Positions 1 to 8,159 of a stretch of DNA of 64,000 nucleotides are shown in pieces (the first letter of the stretch is position 1; each line of letters opens with the position of its first letter). The notes beneath the pieces are model-generated. The model searched no databases and was not told the DNA's origin. It worked only from the letters and a program-made list of their open reading frames with translations. Both the position numbers and the translations under genes were made by a program. The stretch is from Pseudomonadales bacterium (GTDB taxonomy: Bacteria; Pseudomonadota; Gammaproteobacteria; Pseudomonadales; Azotimanducaceae), in NCBI GenBank assembly GCA_029251375.1, contig JAQXDL010000045.1, positions 1-64,000 on the forward strand. Reading direction: 5' to 3'.

Positions 1-162
1 GTGCCCTATTACTCAGCGGAGTCGCCAACTAATTGTCGATGGTGTTCACACGATTACACTTGAATATTTATGTTAGCTATAGTTTCTTGAGTTACCCAGA
101 TGTGACACATTGCTGACACTGTGCTTTTGATGATGGCGTGTTAAATTTCATAGGAGATACTC
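1..162. other. Upstream non-coding stretch
   Basis: No convincing gene is visible. A short open frame from position 1 stops near 60 and could be the tail of an upstream gene, but nothing in it is recognisable. The segment just before 163 carries the AGGAGA ribosome-binding site (about 151-156) of the next gene. Confidence 0.3.
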
Positions 163-528
163 GTGACAGAATTTGAAACAGCAGAGCTGACGTTCAGTCT
201 TGTAGGTTATGGCATGACCGCCATGGCCCTATATTTCACCGTTGTAAGTGGCTACTTAATCGTCGCGTATTTAGTTGGGGAGCAGCTTTCCGCATCGCAA
301 ATGATTATCGTTAGTTCTTTATTTTCAGTATTCGCTCTTATACTGGTATTTGGTTCATACAGCTTTTTTGCAGAAGCTAACAGAGTTGGCAGCGTTTCAA
401 GTGCGTCAGCAGAATATTGGCTTTCTTCCGTCGTCGGTATCGCTGAACTTGCTGGCATTATTGCTGCTTTTAAATTTATGTTTGATATCAGAAAAAAATC
501 GGTTGTCGCACCTCCTAATAAAAGTTAG
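163..528 (+). CDS. Hypothetical three-helix membrane protein
   Basis: I do not recognise a named family. The 121-residue protein starts with GTG and has AGGAGA about 6 nt upstream, which supports this start. Three hydrophobic stretches (about residues 12-38, 45-68 and 87-107) predict an inner-membrane protein, and the tail is short and basic (RKKS near 110). The stop codon directly abuts the start of the next small membrane-protein gene, so the two are probably co-transcribed and may act together. The function is unknown. Confidence 0.7.
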   Translation: MTEFETAELTFSLVGYGMTAMALYFTVVSGYLIVAYLVGEQLSASQMIIVSSLFSVFALILVFGSYSFFAEANRVGSVSSASAEYWLSSVVGIAELAGIIAAFKFMFDIRKKSVVAPPNKS

Positions 529-792
529 TTGTTGACTGCGTCAAGGCGTTTAATTGACTTGAATCAAAAACCTTTTAATAAAGCGCTTTATCTGGGTACG
601 TTGTTGGTCTTAATCGGTATAGTTTCCATTGTTCTGGAAAACATTTTTTATCAAACACTCGATGAAAATAATGTTCTCCAAGAAAGCTTTTTTATGCCGT
701 TAGGCGCATTTGCAATTATCGTTGGTGGATTATCAGTGTTAGCTGGTTTGTTAAAGGCTTGGCTTAATAAACGGTGGCGGCGCAACGATTAG
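529..792 (+). CDS. Small DUF3955-like membrane protein
   Basis: The protein has 87 residues and two predicted membrane helices (about 19-36 and 56-77), with a positively charged C-terminus (KRWRR). The segment between the helices, LDENNVLQESFFMPLG, resembles the D-E-N-G-x-L-x-E-P-F-F block I associate with DUF3955; that assignment is from memory of the family pattern. Translation probably starts at TTG 529, immediately after the stop of the preceding gene, so the two likely share one transcript and may be translationally coupled. No function is known. Confidence 0.6.
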   Translation: MLTASRRLIDLNQKPFNKALYLGTLLVLIGIVSIVLENIFYQTLDENNVLQESFFMPLGAFAIIVGGLSVLAGLLKAWLNKRWRRND

Positions 793-862
793 CCAAAATA
801 AACTAGTACGAAACGACATCCAAACTTCTGCCGGCCCGTGAAGCCAATTGCGCTAAGTACTT

Positions 863-1681
863 TTGGCCCGCAATGAGGTCTATAAAAAGCCCGATCAATA
901 CTACGCTGGAGGCATTCGATTGAAAATCGAACCTAAGGAAGACCTTATTAGAGACCATCACCCTGATGTCATTCGCGAACGCCTATCTTTGGGTCCAAAG
1001 GGACAAAACATTTCGGATGCTGTGCTCGGCGGTATTGATGGTTGTATAACAACATTTGCCGTGGTCTCTGGCTCTGTGGGCGCGGGTTTTCCTTCTTCTG
1101 TTGCCGTGGTTCTAGGTTTTGCGAACCTTTTTGCTGATGGTTTTAGCATGGCTATAAGCAATTATGAATCGAGCAAAACACAGCAGGAGTTCTTCGAAAG
1201 TATCAAGAAAAAAGAACAGAGGCACATTGACCAAATTCCCGAGGGTGAGCGCGAGGAGATAAGACAAATTTATGAAGCGAAAGGTTTTAGCGAAGCGTTA
1301 CTCGAAAAAATTGTTGAAACAATAACTGCCGATAAAAAGATATGGCTAGAGGTTATGCTTGCCGAAGAGCACGGCCTCGGTAAAACAGCACCTAAGCCCG
1401 TTATATCCGCCGGTGTGACATTTTTAGCATTTGTGGCGGTTGGTACCATTCCCCTAATGCCCTATGTCGTATCTTCTTTAGAGATGAATCAGCAGTTTGC
1501 TATCAGTGCTTTTCTTGCGGGAACCATGTTCTTTTTAATCGGTATGCTAAAAAGCCTTGCGCTTGCCAAGCCGATTTTTCTTTCTGGTATACGGACACTT
1601 TTGACCGGGGGTGCAGCGGCCGCGCTCGCTTATTTTACCGCCTATTTTTTGCGTGAGATTTTTAACATAGCGGTAGGTTAG
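863..1681 (+). CDS. VIT1/CCC1-family metal transporter
   Basis: This 272-residue protein belongs to the VIT1/CCC1 family, whose characterised members move Fe2+ or Mn2+ across membranes. The family block D-A-V-L-G-G-I-D-G near residues 52-60 is followed by V-V-S-G-S-V-G and a second helix containing FADGFSMAISNY. A charged cytoplasmic segment (about 105-175, many Glu and Lys) forms the usual metal-binding insert, and three more helices lie near the C-terminus. The start is TTG with no strong ribosome-binding site, so the first residues are uncertain. Iron or manganese export or storage is inferred from the family. Confidence 0.85.
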   Translation: MARNEVYKKPDQYYAGGIRLKIEPKEDLIRDHHPDVIRERLSLGPKGQNISDAVLGGIDGCITTFAVVSGSVGAGFPSSVAVVLGFANLFADGFSMAISNYESSKTQQEFFESIKKKEQRHIDQIPEGEREEIRQIYEAKGFSEALLEKIVETITADKKIWLEVMLAEEHGLGKTAPKPVISAGVTFLAFVAVGTIPLMPYVVSSLEMNQQFAISAFLAGTMFFLIGMLKSLALAKPIFLSGIRTLLTGGAAAALAYFTAYFLREIFNIAVG

Positions 1682-2292
1682 TTTTTTGCTCATGGGCTGG
1701 ATGTCAGCTTCCTAGGTTAAGAATTTGGATTAAAGTTGCGAGGAGGGCCCCATCATCAGTCTGTAAGAATTTGTAGACAAATAAATCGGTGTCTTGAATT
1801 TGAATTTTGATATTTTGTAATGGGTGTCCAAAAAATGCGGCGCGATGTTAGTAAATTGTAGGGCCGGTTCTAAGTTTCTAATAACCTCTCTACTTCTCAA
1901 AGAACCTCTGGGACTTCGAAAAAATCCGATGGTTTTGACATATATGGACGATTCAATAGTGACTTTGATCTAACTGTTGGAGACAGTTTTAAGCTTTTGG
2001 AAAGCGGTGAATTAGCGTAAGTGACTGTTAAAGAACGTTTTTTGAGCTGCTGCAACACTGGAAACTTGCTAGAAAGCTAGCTAAGCAATAGCACTAGTTG
2101 CCATAGGAGAACCTCTATATCATGGTGTTCTAGATTTTATGTCTAGAACGGAGCTATAGCGAACACGCGGCTAGGAATTTTCGGTCGTTGTACAGAAACA
2201 AAGTATGATGTGCATCGCTAGATTCGAGTACTGTTTTTGTGATGGTGATGGCAAAAGCAGCATTATTTTTCACCATAATAAAAGAGAACGTT
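1682..2292 (+). promoter_or_regulatory. Long leader of the cold-shock gene with inverted repeats; possible gene remnant
   Basis: This 611-nt gap precedes a CspA-type gene, whose relatives usually have a long structured 5' leader. Three inverted repeats can be read: AACTGT-n5-ACAGTT near 1974-1990, GCTAG-AAAG-CTAGC near 2069-2082, and a perfect GTTCTAGA-n7-TCTAGAAC at 2127-2149. A 48-codon open frame at 1874-2020 lacking a start reads like protein and might be a remnant, but chance is not excluded. The transcription start is not determinable by eye. Confidence 0.4.
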
Positions 2293-2499
2293 ATGAGTAA
2301 AGGTACGGTTAAGTGGTTCAACGCAGACAAGGGTTTCGGTTTCATTACTCCAGAAGACGGCGGCAAAGATTTATTTGTTCACCATTCTGAGATTCAAGCT
2401 GGCGGTCAATTTGCAACATTGAATGATGGCCAATCAGTTGAATTCGAAGTTGGTGAAGGTCAGAAAGGTCCATGTGCAAATAAAGTTACTGCTATCTAA
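2293..2499 (+). CDS. CspA-family cold-shock protein
   Basis: The ATG at 2293 gives a 68-residue cold-shock domain protein of normal length, beginning [10 protein letters not shown]. It carries both nucleic-acid-binding motifs, RNP1 (KGFGFI, about residues 14-19) and RNP2 (LFVHH, about 27-31). An AAGAGAACG sequence just upstream is a plausible ribosome-binding site. The reading frame stays open upstream to 2239, but the extra residues are unlike the family. Such proteins bind single-stranded RNA or DNA and act as RNA chaperones; whether this one is cold-induced cannot be told from sequence. Confidence 0.95.
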   Translation: MSKGTVKWFNADKGFGFITPEDGGKDLFVHHSEIQAGGQFATLNDGQSVEFEVGEGQKGPCANKVTAI

Positions 2500-3167
2500 G
2501 CAGCGGCACATAAATTGCGGTTGAAGTCACCCATTTAGACGGAGCGGCTAACGTTCAATCGGACAAGACAACCTGTTACTCGTATTACTTAGGTGATTCG
2601 GGTGACAGAGTGTCTATGTTAACGCCAGTGTTCGGCGCTTGGCGCGTATGTGTAGGACTAAACACTAGGCTTACGGGCGTATGTCACCGCGGTAAAACTG
2701 CATATAAGATGATCAAAGAGCCGCTTGGCATATGGGGCTGTTTTCAGACAGAATGTTAAAAAGTTAGCACGGGTGGACTCGCATGTCATAACGTCCGTCT
2801 TTCGTCGTAACGATTTCAATCTACAAAAACCCAACTTAAATCAAAACAAAATAGTCCTTGATGCAGGTGCCATCAAACCTCGCCAACCTTTGTGGCACTT
2901 GTGAGAATCTTATTTTTCATGAGTACCCGGATTCTGCAGAAAAATTTCGAATATAGACGGCTACCTTATTGCCTCACGAAGATAAGTCGGCCTAGACTTG
3001 TGCCTGCATCTTTTTGTCTTTAGTTAGTACTAGACCTGTCTTCAGTTAGCAGAAGGGCACAGACTTATGAAGCTCAGCCAAAGGCAGATTGTCTTTTTTA
3101 GACTCAAGGTCGACTTGATCAACGTGCATCGATTGTCTTTGATATTATTGGTTTTAGTAGATTTTTT
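2500..3167. other. 668-nt gap without a supported gene
   Basis: No recognisable gene, RNA or terminator is visible. A frame from about 2516 to 2758 on the plus strand stays open for roughly 80 codons. It has no family signature and an unusual number of Cys codons, so I regard it as chance or decayed sequence. Confidence 0.3.
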
Positions 3168-3623
3168 ATGAATTGGGACGCGATAGGCGCGATAGGTGAA
3201 ATACTGGGGGCGTTAGCGGTTGTTTTAACGTTAGGTTACCTCGCAATCCAAGTTAAGCAGAATTCCCATGGCATGAGGGTAGCTGCGAAACTGGAGATCG
3301 ATAAACAGCATACAACCTTTACCGATCTGATTCTAAAGGATCCACAATTGTTTAAGTTGCAGGTCGAAGGCCTGGCTGGACAAGAGCTCAGCGAGATCGA
3401 GTCAGCAAGGTTCGCACTGCTAATGCAAAGATGCACCTGGAACTTCTCTTCGATGCACTACCAGTATAAGACCCAAGAGCTGTCTGACGAGGATTGGTAT
3501 GAATCAAAGAGATTGATTAAATGGATTACAGCGAGCGTAGGGTTCCGTGCTTGGTGGGAGCAAAACCAAATTAATTTTTCGAAAGATTTTAGGAATTACC
3601 TCAATCAATCTCTGAGTGAATAA
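3168..3623 (+). CDS. Hypothetical membrane-anchored protein, MNWDAIGAIGEI-type
   Basis: The 151-residue protein opens with MNWDAIGAIGEILGALAVV, leading into one hydrophobic helix (about 7-28), then a soluble, mostly helical domain rich in Trp and aromatic residues (FSSMHYQY, RAWWEQN). I recognise the N-terminal pattern as that of an abundant uncharacterised family in marine proteobacteria. The ATG is preceded by T-rich sequence with no clear ribosome-binding site. The protein is probably anchored in the inner membrane. No partner is implied by its neighbours, and I cannot give a function. Confidence 0.65.
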   Translation: MNWDAIGAIGEILGALAVVLTLGYLAIQVKQNSHGMRVAAKLEIDKQHTTFTDLILKDPQLFKLQVEGLAGQELSEIESARFALLMQRCTWNFSSMHYQYKTQELSDEDWYESKRLIKWITASVGFRAWWEQNQINFSKDFRNYLNQSLSE

Positions 3624-3835
3624 GTTGAATTTTGCTCTAAATTCGAAACTGTGCGGATGATTGAATGGTTCGTAGCGTGAATCGCATAATTGAATCCGCT
3701 CGATTTTGACGCTTAATTTTAAGAGCCGAGGTAGTGGGAAGTCCTAGCGCTTGAGGCGAATACTTCGATTATTAGAGCGAACACTAGATAAAACAATATA
3801 TGGGACAGAGCACCGAACAATCTGAGGGTTAGACA

Positions 3836-4201
3836 ATGAACTGGTACGTAGACGCTTTAAAGAAATACGCGGTTTTTAGTGGTAGGGCAAGACGTAAAGA
3901 ATACTGGTTCTTCGTTTTGTTCAACGTGATGATTAGCATTGTATTAGCGTTGATCGATGGAATGACCGGCACCTTTGATCCAGAAGCTGGGATTGGTCTG
4001 TTGGGGATGATCTATGGTCTGGCTGTCATTGTACCGAGCATCGCGGTACTCGTTAGGCGCTTGCATGACACTGACCGTAGCGGATGGTGGATTCTTATCG
4101 CTTTCATACCGCTTATCGGTACGATCGTGTTAATCGTCTTTATGGCTTTGGATGGCAACCCTGATGATAACGACTATGGGGAAAATCCTAAGTTCGTTTA
4201 A
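3836..4201 (+). CDS. DUF805 membrane protein
   Basis: The 121-residue protein matches DUF805. It has an N-terminal amphipathic segment with FSGRARRKEYWFF (about 14-26), membrane helices, the conserved RRLHDTDRSGWW block (about 73-84), and a final helix followed by an acidic Asn/Gly tail. A GAGGG sequence about 9 nt upstream supports the ATG. DUF805 proteins are small inner-membrane proteins of unknown biochemical role. The gene stands alone on this strand. Confidence 0.9.
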   Translation: MNWYVDALKKYAVFSGRARRKEYWFFVLFNVMISIVLALIDGMTGTFDPEAGIGLLGMIYGLAVIVPSIAVLVRRLHDTDRSGWWILIAFIPLIGTIVLIVFMALDGNPDDNDYGENPKFV

Positions 4202-4311
4202 GACTAACGAGTTCAGATACCATTAAGTAAACAGCAGATAGTGATGAAAATTCTTGCTACATAACGTAACGAAATGAAACCCATAAAGTGAATCAGCTAT
4301 CGGATAAGTAA

Positions 4312-4524
4312 TTAGATACAGCTTCTTGGATGTTCGTCGTCATACCTTTGGTGATGGCGATATAGGGTGTTGTTGATAGACTTTCAATGCGTGGCTTTGA
4401 TCCAAGTTGGCCGGATCATGCTCGCTTTCACATCACCTGAGCGACGGCGAGTAAAATAGGTTTTTGCCTGACAGCAGGGCGTGTTGCGTTTATTTCTTTA
4501 CGAAGAACTGAACGGTGGAGTTAG
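4312..4524 (+). pseudogene. Decayed small membrane-protein gene
   Basis: One plus-strand frame reads through as protein if two in-frame stops are ignored, TAG at 4363-4365 and TGA at 4438-4440; it ends at TAG 4522. The pieces are a hydrophobic ASWMFVVIPLVMAI, then DPSWPDHARFHIT, then KIGFCLTAGRVAFISLRR. W-P-x-H-A-R-F-H followed by a helix and an R-R-x-E-R-W end is a pattern I associate with a family of small membrane proteins (possibly DUF6640-like, from memory). Both stops and the missing N-terminus indicate an inactivated gene. No frameshift is needed. Confidence 0.55.
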
Positions 4525-4675
4525 TGACCCAAGAGCGGACTTTGCGCGGGAAAATTCGCCCCTTATGGTTGTTCGCCCGGTTAGAGCAACCTTTCAGCAC
4601 TTTGCCAGTAGCACAGTTGCTGGTGGGGTCGTATAGTCTCCTTAGTTCCCGCTTTACCCTTATGGAGCTGTTCAA

Positions 4676-5143
4676 ATGCAAAAAAGAATACTGACTATCC
4701 TTCTTATGAGTGTGTTCACTTTTCCGGCTTGAGCTGAAATGCCTGGATGGGCCGGTAAAGGCAAGCCAACCAATGAAGCTAACAAATCGAACAAAGCGCT
4801 TTTAGATGCACAAGACGAACTTAATGCCACTGAAAACCAGATGAAAAAATCGAAACAAAAGGTCAAGAAAAACAAGAGCGAAAAATCAGAAAAATCAAAA
4901 AAGTCAGAGAAGTCAGAGAAGTCAGAGAAGTCCAACAAATCGAAGTCCTCAGAAAAGTCGATGAAATCTGAAAAATCTAAGCAGACAAAAAAGTCGCGAT
5001 CCTCTGGTGATTTGAAAGGAATCGAAAAGCAAAGCGAAATGAAATCAGACCAAGTTCAAAAGGAACTTGATAAGGGCTCGGAGAAAGGCAAAGCGGCAAG
5101 AGAAGCTAACAGTAAAAAATGGTGGAAAATCTGGGAAGACTAA
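4676..5143 (+). pseudogene. Secreted Lys/Ser-repeat protein with a nonsense codon in its signal peptide
   Basis: ATG 4676, preceded by GGAG, opens a clear signal peptide (MQKRILTILLMSVFTFPA). TGA at 4730-4732 sits where Trp would complete a P-A-W-A cleavage site, and the frame then continues (AEMPGWAGKGK) to TAA at 5141. The remainder is a low-complexity basic domain with K-S-E-K-S-E repeats, partly a 9-nt tandem repeat near 4903-4931, ending KKWWKIWED. Restart at ATG 4739, 9 nt after the stop, would give a 134-residue protein without a signal peptide. I infer TGG-to-TGA mutation or sequence error. UGA decoding is not supported, since no Cys/Sec site is expected there. Confidence 0.6.
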
Positions 5144-5586
5144 GCTGAACTAATCCCGACTGACCCTTACTGACAGATAGTCCTGTCTGCCTAGGCTTGT
5201 GAGGGTCTAACCATCGAAAATTACGTCTACTAAGAAAATTAGAGTGAATGGCTCATTGATGCATTCACTCCAATTCTGCGTTTAACGGAGGCAACTTCAT
5301 CATTTCATTAATTCATTAATTCATTAATTCCTTCGATCTCGATCCCATTTTATCTTTAAATACGAAGCACTCGGTTATCAGTACTTAAACGTTTTACCGA
5401 CCTATGACGATATGATTTATGTATTGTTTTGCGGCGAGTCGAAATTTTGCTAACACTATATTTGTAGTCTGACGATCAATGAGTTCCTTTGATAAGTTAT
5501 AATCGAAGGCAATTTGGTCTTGGTGGCACTATCGCGGCAACTTTAATAAGACCTCAAGTAAAGTAGCACCGATTTGAGATATTACA
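5144..5586. repeat. Gap with an inverted repeat and an 8-nt tandem repeat
   Basis: A perfect 9-bp inverted repeat, GAGTGAATG and CATTCACTC with an 11-nt loop, lies at 5242-5270. It could be a transcription terminator or operator but has no T-run. At 5304-5330 the unit TTCATTAA is repeated three times plus a partial copy. No supported gene is present. Confidence 0.6.
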
Positions 5587-6267
5587 ATGCAAAAAATTGA
5601 TCATCATGAGTTAGATCAGTTTATCGAAGCTAACAGCCTATTGTTCGGTACTGTCCAGCGACCCGGTATTATGCTGACATCGAAAAATGAAATCGTAAAG
5701 TTCATTTATCCTCGTAAGAAATTCTCTAAGGCTATTTTCTTTTCGCAAGCCGCCAATTTTGAAAAGAACGCAAAAGCGCTGCTTGAAAAAGGCATTACCG
5801 GACCCATCGTTTCCAAAACAGCCCATTGTCAAGCTGCCAACACCTACTACGTAGTATATGAAAAGCTTGCCGGTGAAGAGGTTCGTGACCTTTGCGATCA
5901 AAGCCAGCTCCAGCATTTAACTGAACTTGCGCACTACCTCGCTGAATTACATGACAAGGGTATTTATTTTCGAGCCTTGCACCTAGGCAATGTACTGAAG
6001 CTAGAGGACGGCAATTTTGCGCTTATCGATATTGCTGATTTGAAAACGAAAAGCCGTTCACTTTCAGCGTTCGCTCGCGGTAGGAACATTGCGCATATGT
6101 TTAATGTGTCGGAAGACAAGGTGTATTTTCAGCAGTTTGGTGTGAACCGGTTTCTTGAAGCCTATTTCCAGCGAGCAAAACTGACTGATACGAAAAAGGG
6201 TTTGTTAGTTTGGCGAATGAAACGTCGTCTGCGCGCTGATATGCGCGGTGGGCTAGGAAGGCTTTAG
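5587..6267 (+). CDS. LPS-kinase-like protein (WaaP/toluene-tolerance family)
   Basis: This 226-residue protein has the small protein-kinase-like fold signature seen in LPS core kinases and the toluene-tolerance proteins of pseudomonads. H122, then FRALHLGNVL (about 129-137) and the metal-binding segment LIDIAD (146-151), align with the usual H-x-D-x-H-x-x-N and D blocks. The position normally held by the catalytic Asp, five residues before N135, is Ala130. The C-terminus is strongly basic (RMKRRLRADMR). It faces a glycosyltransferase/methyltransferase pair only 6 nt away, which fits an LPS-core or surface-polysaccharide role. Catalytic activity is doubtful. Confidence 0.7.
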   Translation: MQKIDHHELDQFIEANSLLFGTVQRPGIMLTSKNEIVKFIYPRKKFSKAIFFSQAANFEKNAKALLEKGITGPIVSKTAHCQAANTYYVVYEKLAGEEVRDLCDQSQLQHLTELAHYLAELHDKGIYFRALHLGNVLKLEDGNFALIDIADLKTKSRSLSAFARGRNIAHMFNVSEDKVYFQQFGVNRFLEAYFQRAKLTDTKKGLLVWRMKRRLRADMRGGLGRL

Positions 6268-6273
6268 TCTGAT

Positions 6274-7356
6274 TTAGGCGCGATCGATTGCGGGTATTAT
6301 CTCGGATAACCAGCTTCGCTGTTGTTCAACCCATAAGTTTGAGTTGAATTCATGCCGAATCCGTTTCAAACCTGCAGCGCCCATCTGTATTGCTGCGTTC
6401 GGGTCACTTTGCAACACTGCTATTGCCGTTAGCCAATCCTCGATTTTGTCAGCAACAAAGCCTGTTTGACCATGTACGACAACGCTCGCATTGGCACCTG
6501 TGTTTGAGGAGACAACCGGCAGCCCGGCGGCCATATACTGCAGTACTTTCAATGCACATTTGCCTCGACTCCAATCATCATCGGACATAGGTGCGATGCC
6601 AACATCCGCTTTGGCTGCCTGTTCAAGTTCCGCCTGCTCCGACCAGGCGTGGCACTCAACGTTAAGGTGAGTCAGTTCAAAGGTAAAGTCGCTGACAATG
6701 ATAAGTTTTAGGTTGTCGAATCGTTTACCAAGCGCTTCGAGCATGTCTGTATTCGCATACAGATATTTTGAGGTCGACTGGCTGCCAATCCATATCATGC
6801 TAAAAGTGGATTGTTTAGGTTGTTGGTAGTACTTTTCAGTTTCAATTGCGGTCGGCACATACTTGATAGACGCAATCGCCTCCGCATCAGCTTTGTTCTG
6901 GCTGAGCTGTTGTGTTGCGACGTTTCTAAGGTACTGATTGCCAGCCCAAACTTGCCATGCAATATTGACCGTGCGACTAAATCGTTGCATGCGACTTGGG
7001 GCAGCGTGACCGTTGCTCTTGGTAAAAATCGCATCGTCAAAGTCGAAGATTATCTTGTCACAAAACTTCGATAATAAATTGAGAAACAGACTATCAAATA
7101 GTTTTCGTTGAATAATAATGACGTCGGCGGAGCGCGCCGCTATGAGCAGTCGTATCCGAAGTTTTAAGCCACCATCACTGTCTAATCTTTGGATGCGCAC
7201 GTTGTTTTTTGTCAGTGCCCGCAACAAGGGTTGAATGCGATAGCGCGTAGTTGGGTTGTCTTCGTTCTTACTGACAAAGATAACTTGCGGTTTCAAACTA
7301 GACACGATGCTATTCGGGTTTCTCCGCGACGACGATGATTTGTCGCGCGAAGTCAA
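6274..7356 (-). CDS. Glycosyltransferase, GT-B fold (family 4-like)
   Basis: The protein of up to 360 residues has a C-terminal half typical of GT4 enzymes: GIAPMSDDDWSRGKCALKVL, then QYMAAGLPVVSSNTGAN and HGQTGFVAD, the nucleotide-sugar-binding region. The N-terminal half carries IIIQRK and DFDDAIF segments seen in bacterial GT4-like proteins. The longest start (7356) overlaps the upstream methyltransferase by 47 nt; a GTG at 7305, just past that stop and following GGAGAAA, is an alternative. It probably adds a sugar to LPS core or another surface glycan. Donor and acceptor cannot be predicted. Confidence 0.8.
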   Translation of the reverse strand: MTSRDKSSSSRRNPNSIVSSLKPQVIFVSKNEDNPTTRYRIQPLLRALTKNNVRIQRLDSDGGLKLRIRLLIAARSADVIIIQRKLFDSLFLNLLSKFCDKIIFDFDDAIFTKSNGHAAPSRMQRFSRTVNIAWQVWAGNQYLRNVATQQLSQNKADAEAIASIKYVPTAIETEKYYQQPKQSTFSMIWIGSQSTSKYLYANTDMLEALGKRFDNLKLIIVSDFTFELTHLNVECHAWSEQAELEQAAKADVGIAPMSDDDWSRGKCALKVLQYMAAGLPVVSSNTGANASVVVHGQTGFVADKIEDWLTAIAVLQSDPNAAIQMGAAGLKRIRHEFNSNLWVEQQRSWLSEIIPAIDRA

Positions 7357-7939
7357 AATTCATGATACGAAAGATGGGGTAGAACAGATAACGACGCACC
7401 AGCCGCTTTGCGACGGAGTCATGATAGAGGCGGTGTATCGTCCTTACTTTTAGACCTGTTAGCTCGAGAAATCCGCCAAGTTCGTCATAACACCAGGCTG
7501 TGCGGTGGGTGACATCGCGCATAAAGCCTGGCGGGTAATAGATATTAGGTGTCGTTACGACGATTTTGCCGCCAGGTTTCAACAATGCCTGACAGCGTTG
7601 CACCATGTTCGATGCTTGACTTAAATTCAAATGTTCAATGATCTCAAAAAGACAGATGACGTCGTACAAGCCAGTCACATCATCGATATCAAAAAAGTCG
7701 TGCGGATATGACCTGTCAATGTCACAGCTCTTATAGGTGAAGTCGGACCACTGTTTGACAAGGCGAGCTTGTAAGCTGCGATCACCGGCGCCTATCTCAA
7801 GTAGTGCAGTGCCAGGTTTACCTAGCGGCATCAGAATTGCGTGATAGCGTTTTTCGATAGGCAATTGCCAAAGATCGCCGAATCGGCGTGCAACATTTTT
7901 TCGATGTTTGTACAGCTGGCTCCAATCGACTTCTGACAT
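7310..7939 (-). CDS. Class I SAM-dependent methyltransferase
   Basis: The protein has 209 residues with motif I LEIGAGDRSL (about 47-56), an acidic second strand (SCDIDRSYP), the IIEHLN segment after motif II, and post-motif LKPGGKIVVTTPN (about 120-132). These are standard Rossmann-fold SAM-binding features. It lies directly upstream of, and overlaps, the glycosyltransferase on the same strand, so it is probably first in a two-gene operon and may methylate a sugar or lipid in the same envelope pathway. Substrate is unknown. Confidence 0.85.
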   Translation of the reverse strand: MSEVDWSQLYKHRKNVARRFGDLWQLPIEKRYHAILMPLGKPGTALLEIGAGDRSLQARLVKQWSDFTYKSCDIDRSYPHDFFDIDDVTGLYDVICLFEIIEHLNLSQASNMVQRCQALLKPGGKIVVTTPNIYYPPGFMRDVTHRTAWCYDELGGFLELTGLKVRTIHRLYHDSVAKRLVRRYLFYPIFRIMNFDFARQIIVVAEKPE

Positions 7940-8159
7940 ACGTATCCTTGCTTAACATTTCATTGGAGTGGGTCGCAGTGAGCATTGGTTTGTCAATTAC
8001 TCAGGTCTGTCTTGGTTAATCTGACGGTATTATCTCATTATTGTTTGTGCGGTGACACATCACCCCACCGGAACTAAAGGTAGCCGGTAGAGTGTATAAG
8101 TAATTGTGTCGATTAGGATACTGCGCATCATCTTACGGCATGCATGGGCAAGACCACAG

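Noticed and set aside
2516-2758. Open frame of about 80 codons downstream of the cold-shock gene
   Set aside because: It has no start with a ribosome-binding site, no family similarity that I recognise and an odd residue composition; chance openness in a 668-nt gap is sufficient.
4730-4732. The TGA in the Lys/Ser-repeat gene as a second selenocysteine codon
   Set aside because: The position falls in the cleavage region of a signal peptide where Trp is expected. No Cys/Sec chemistry is plausible there, and I saw no convincing hairpin after it.
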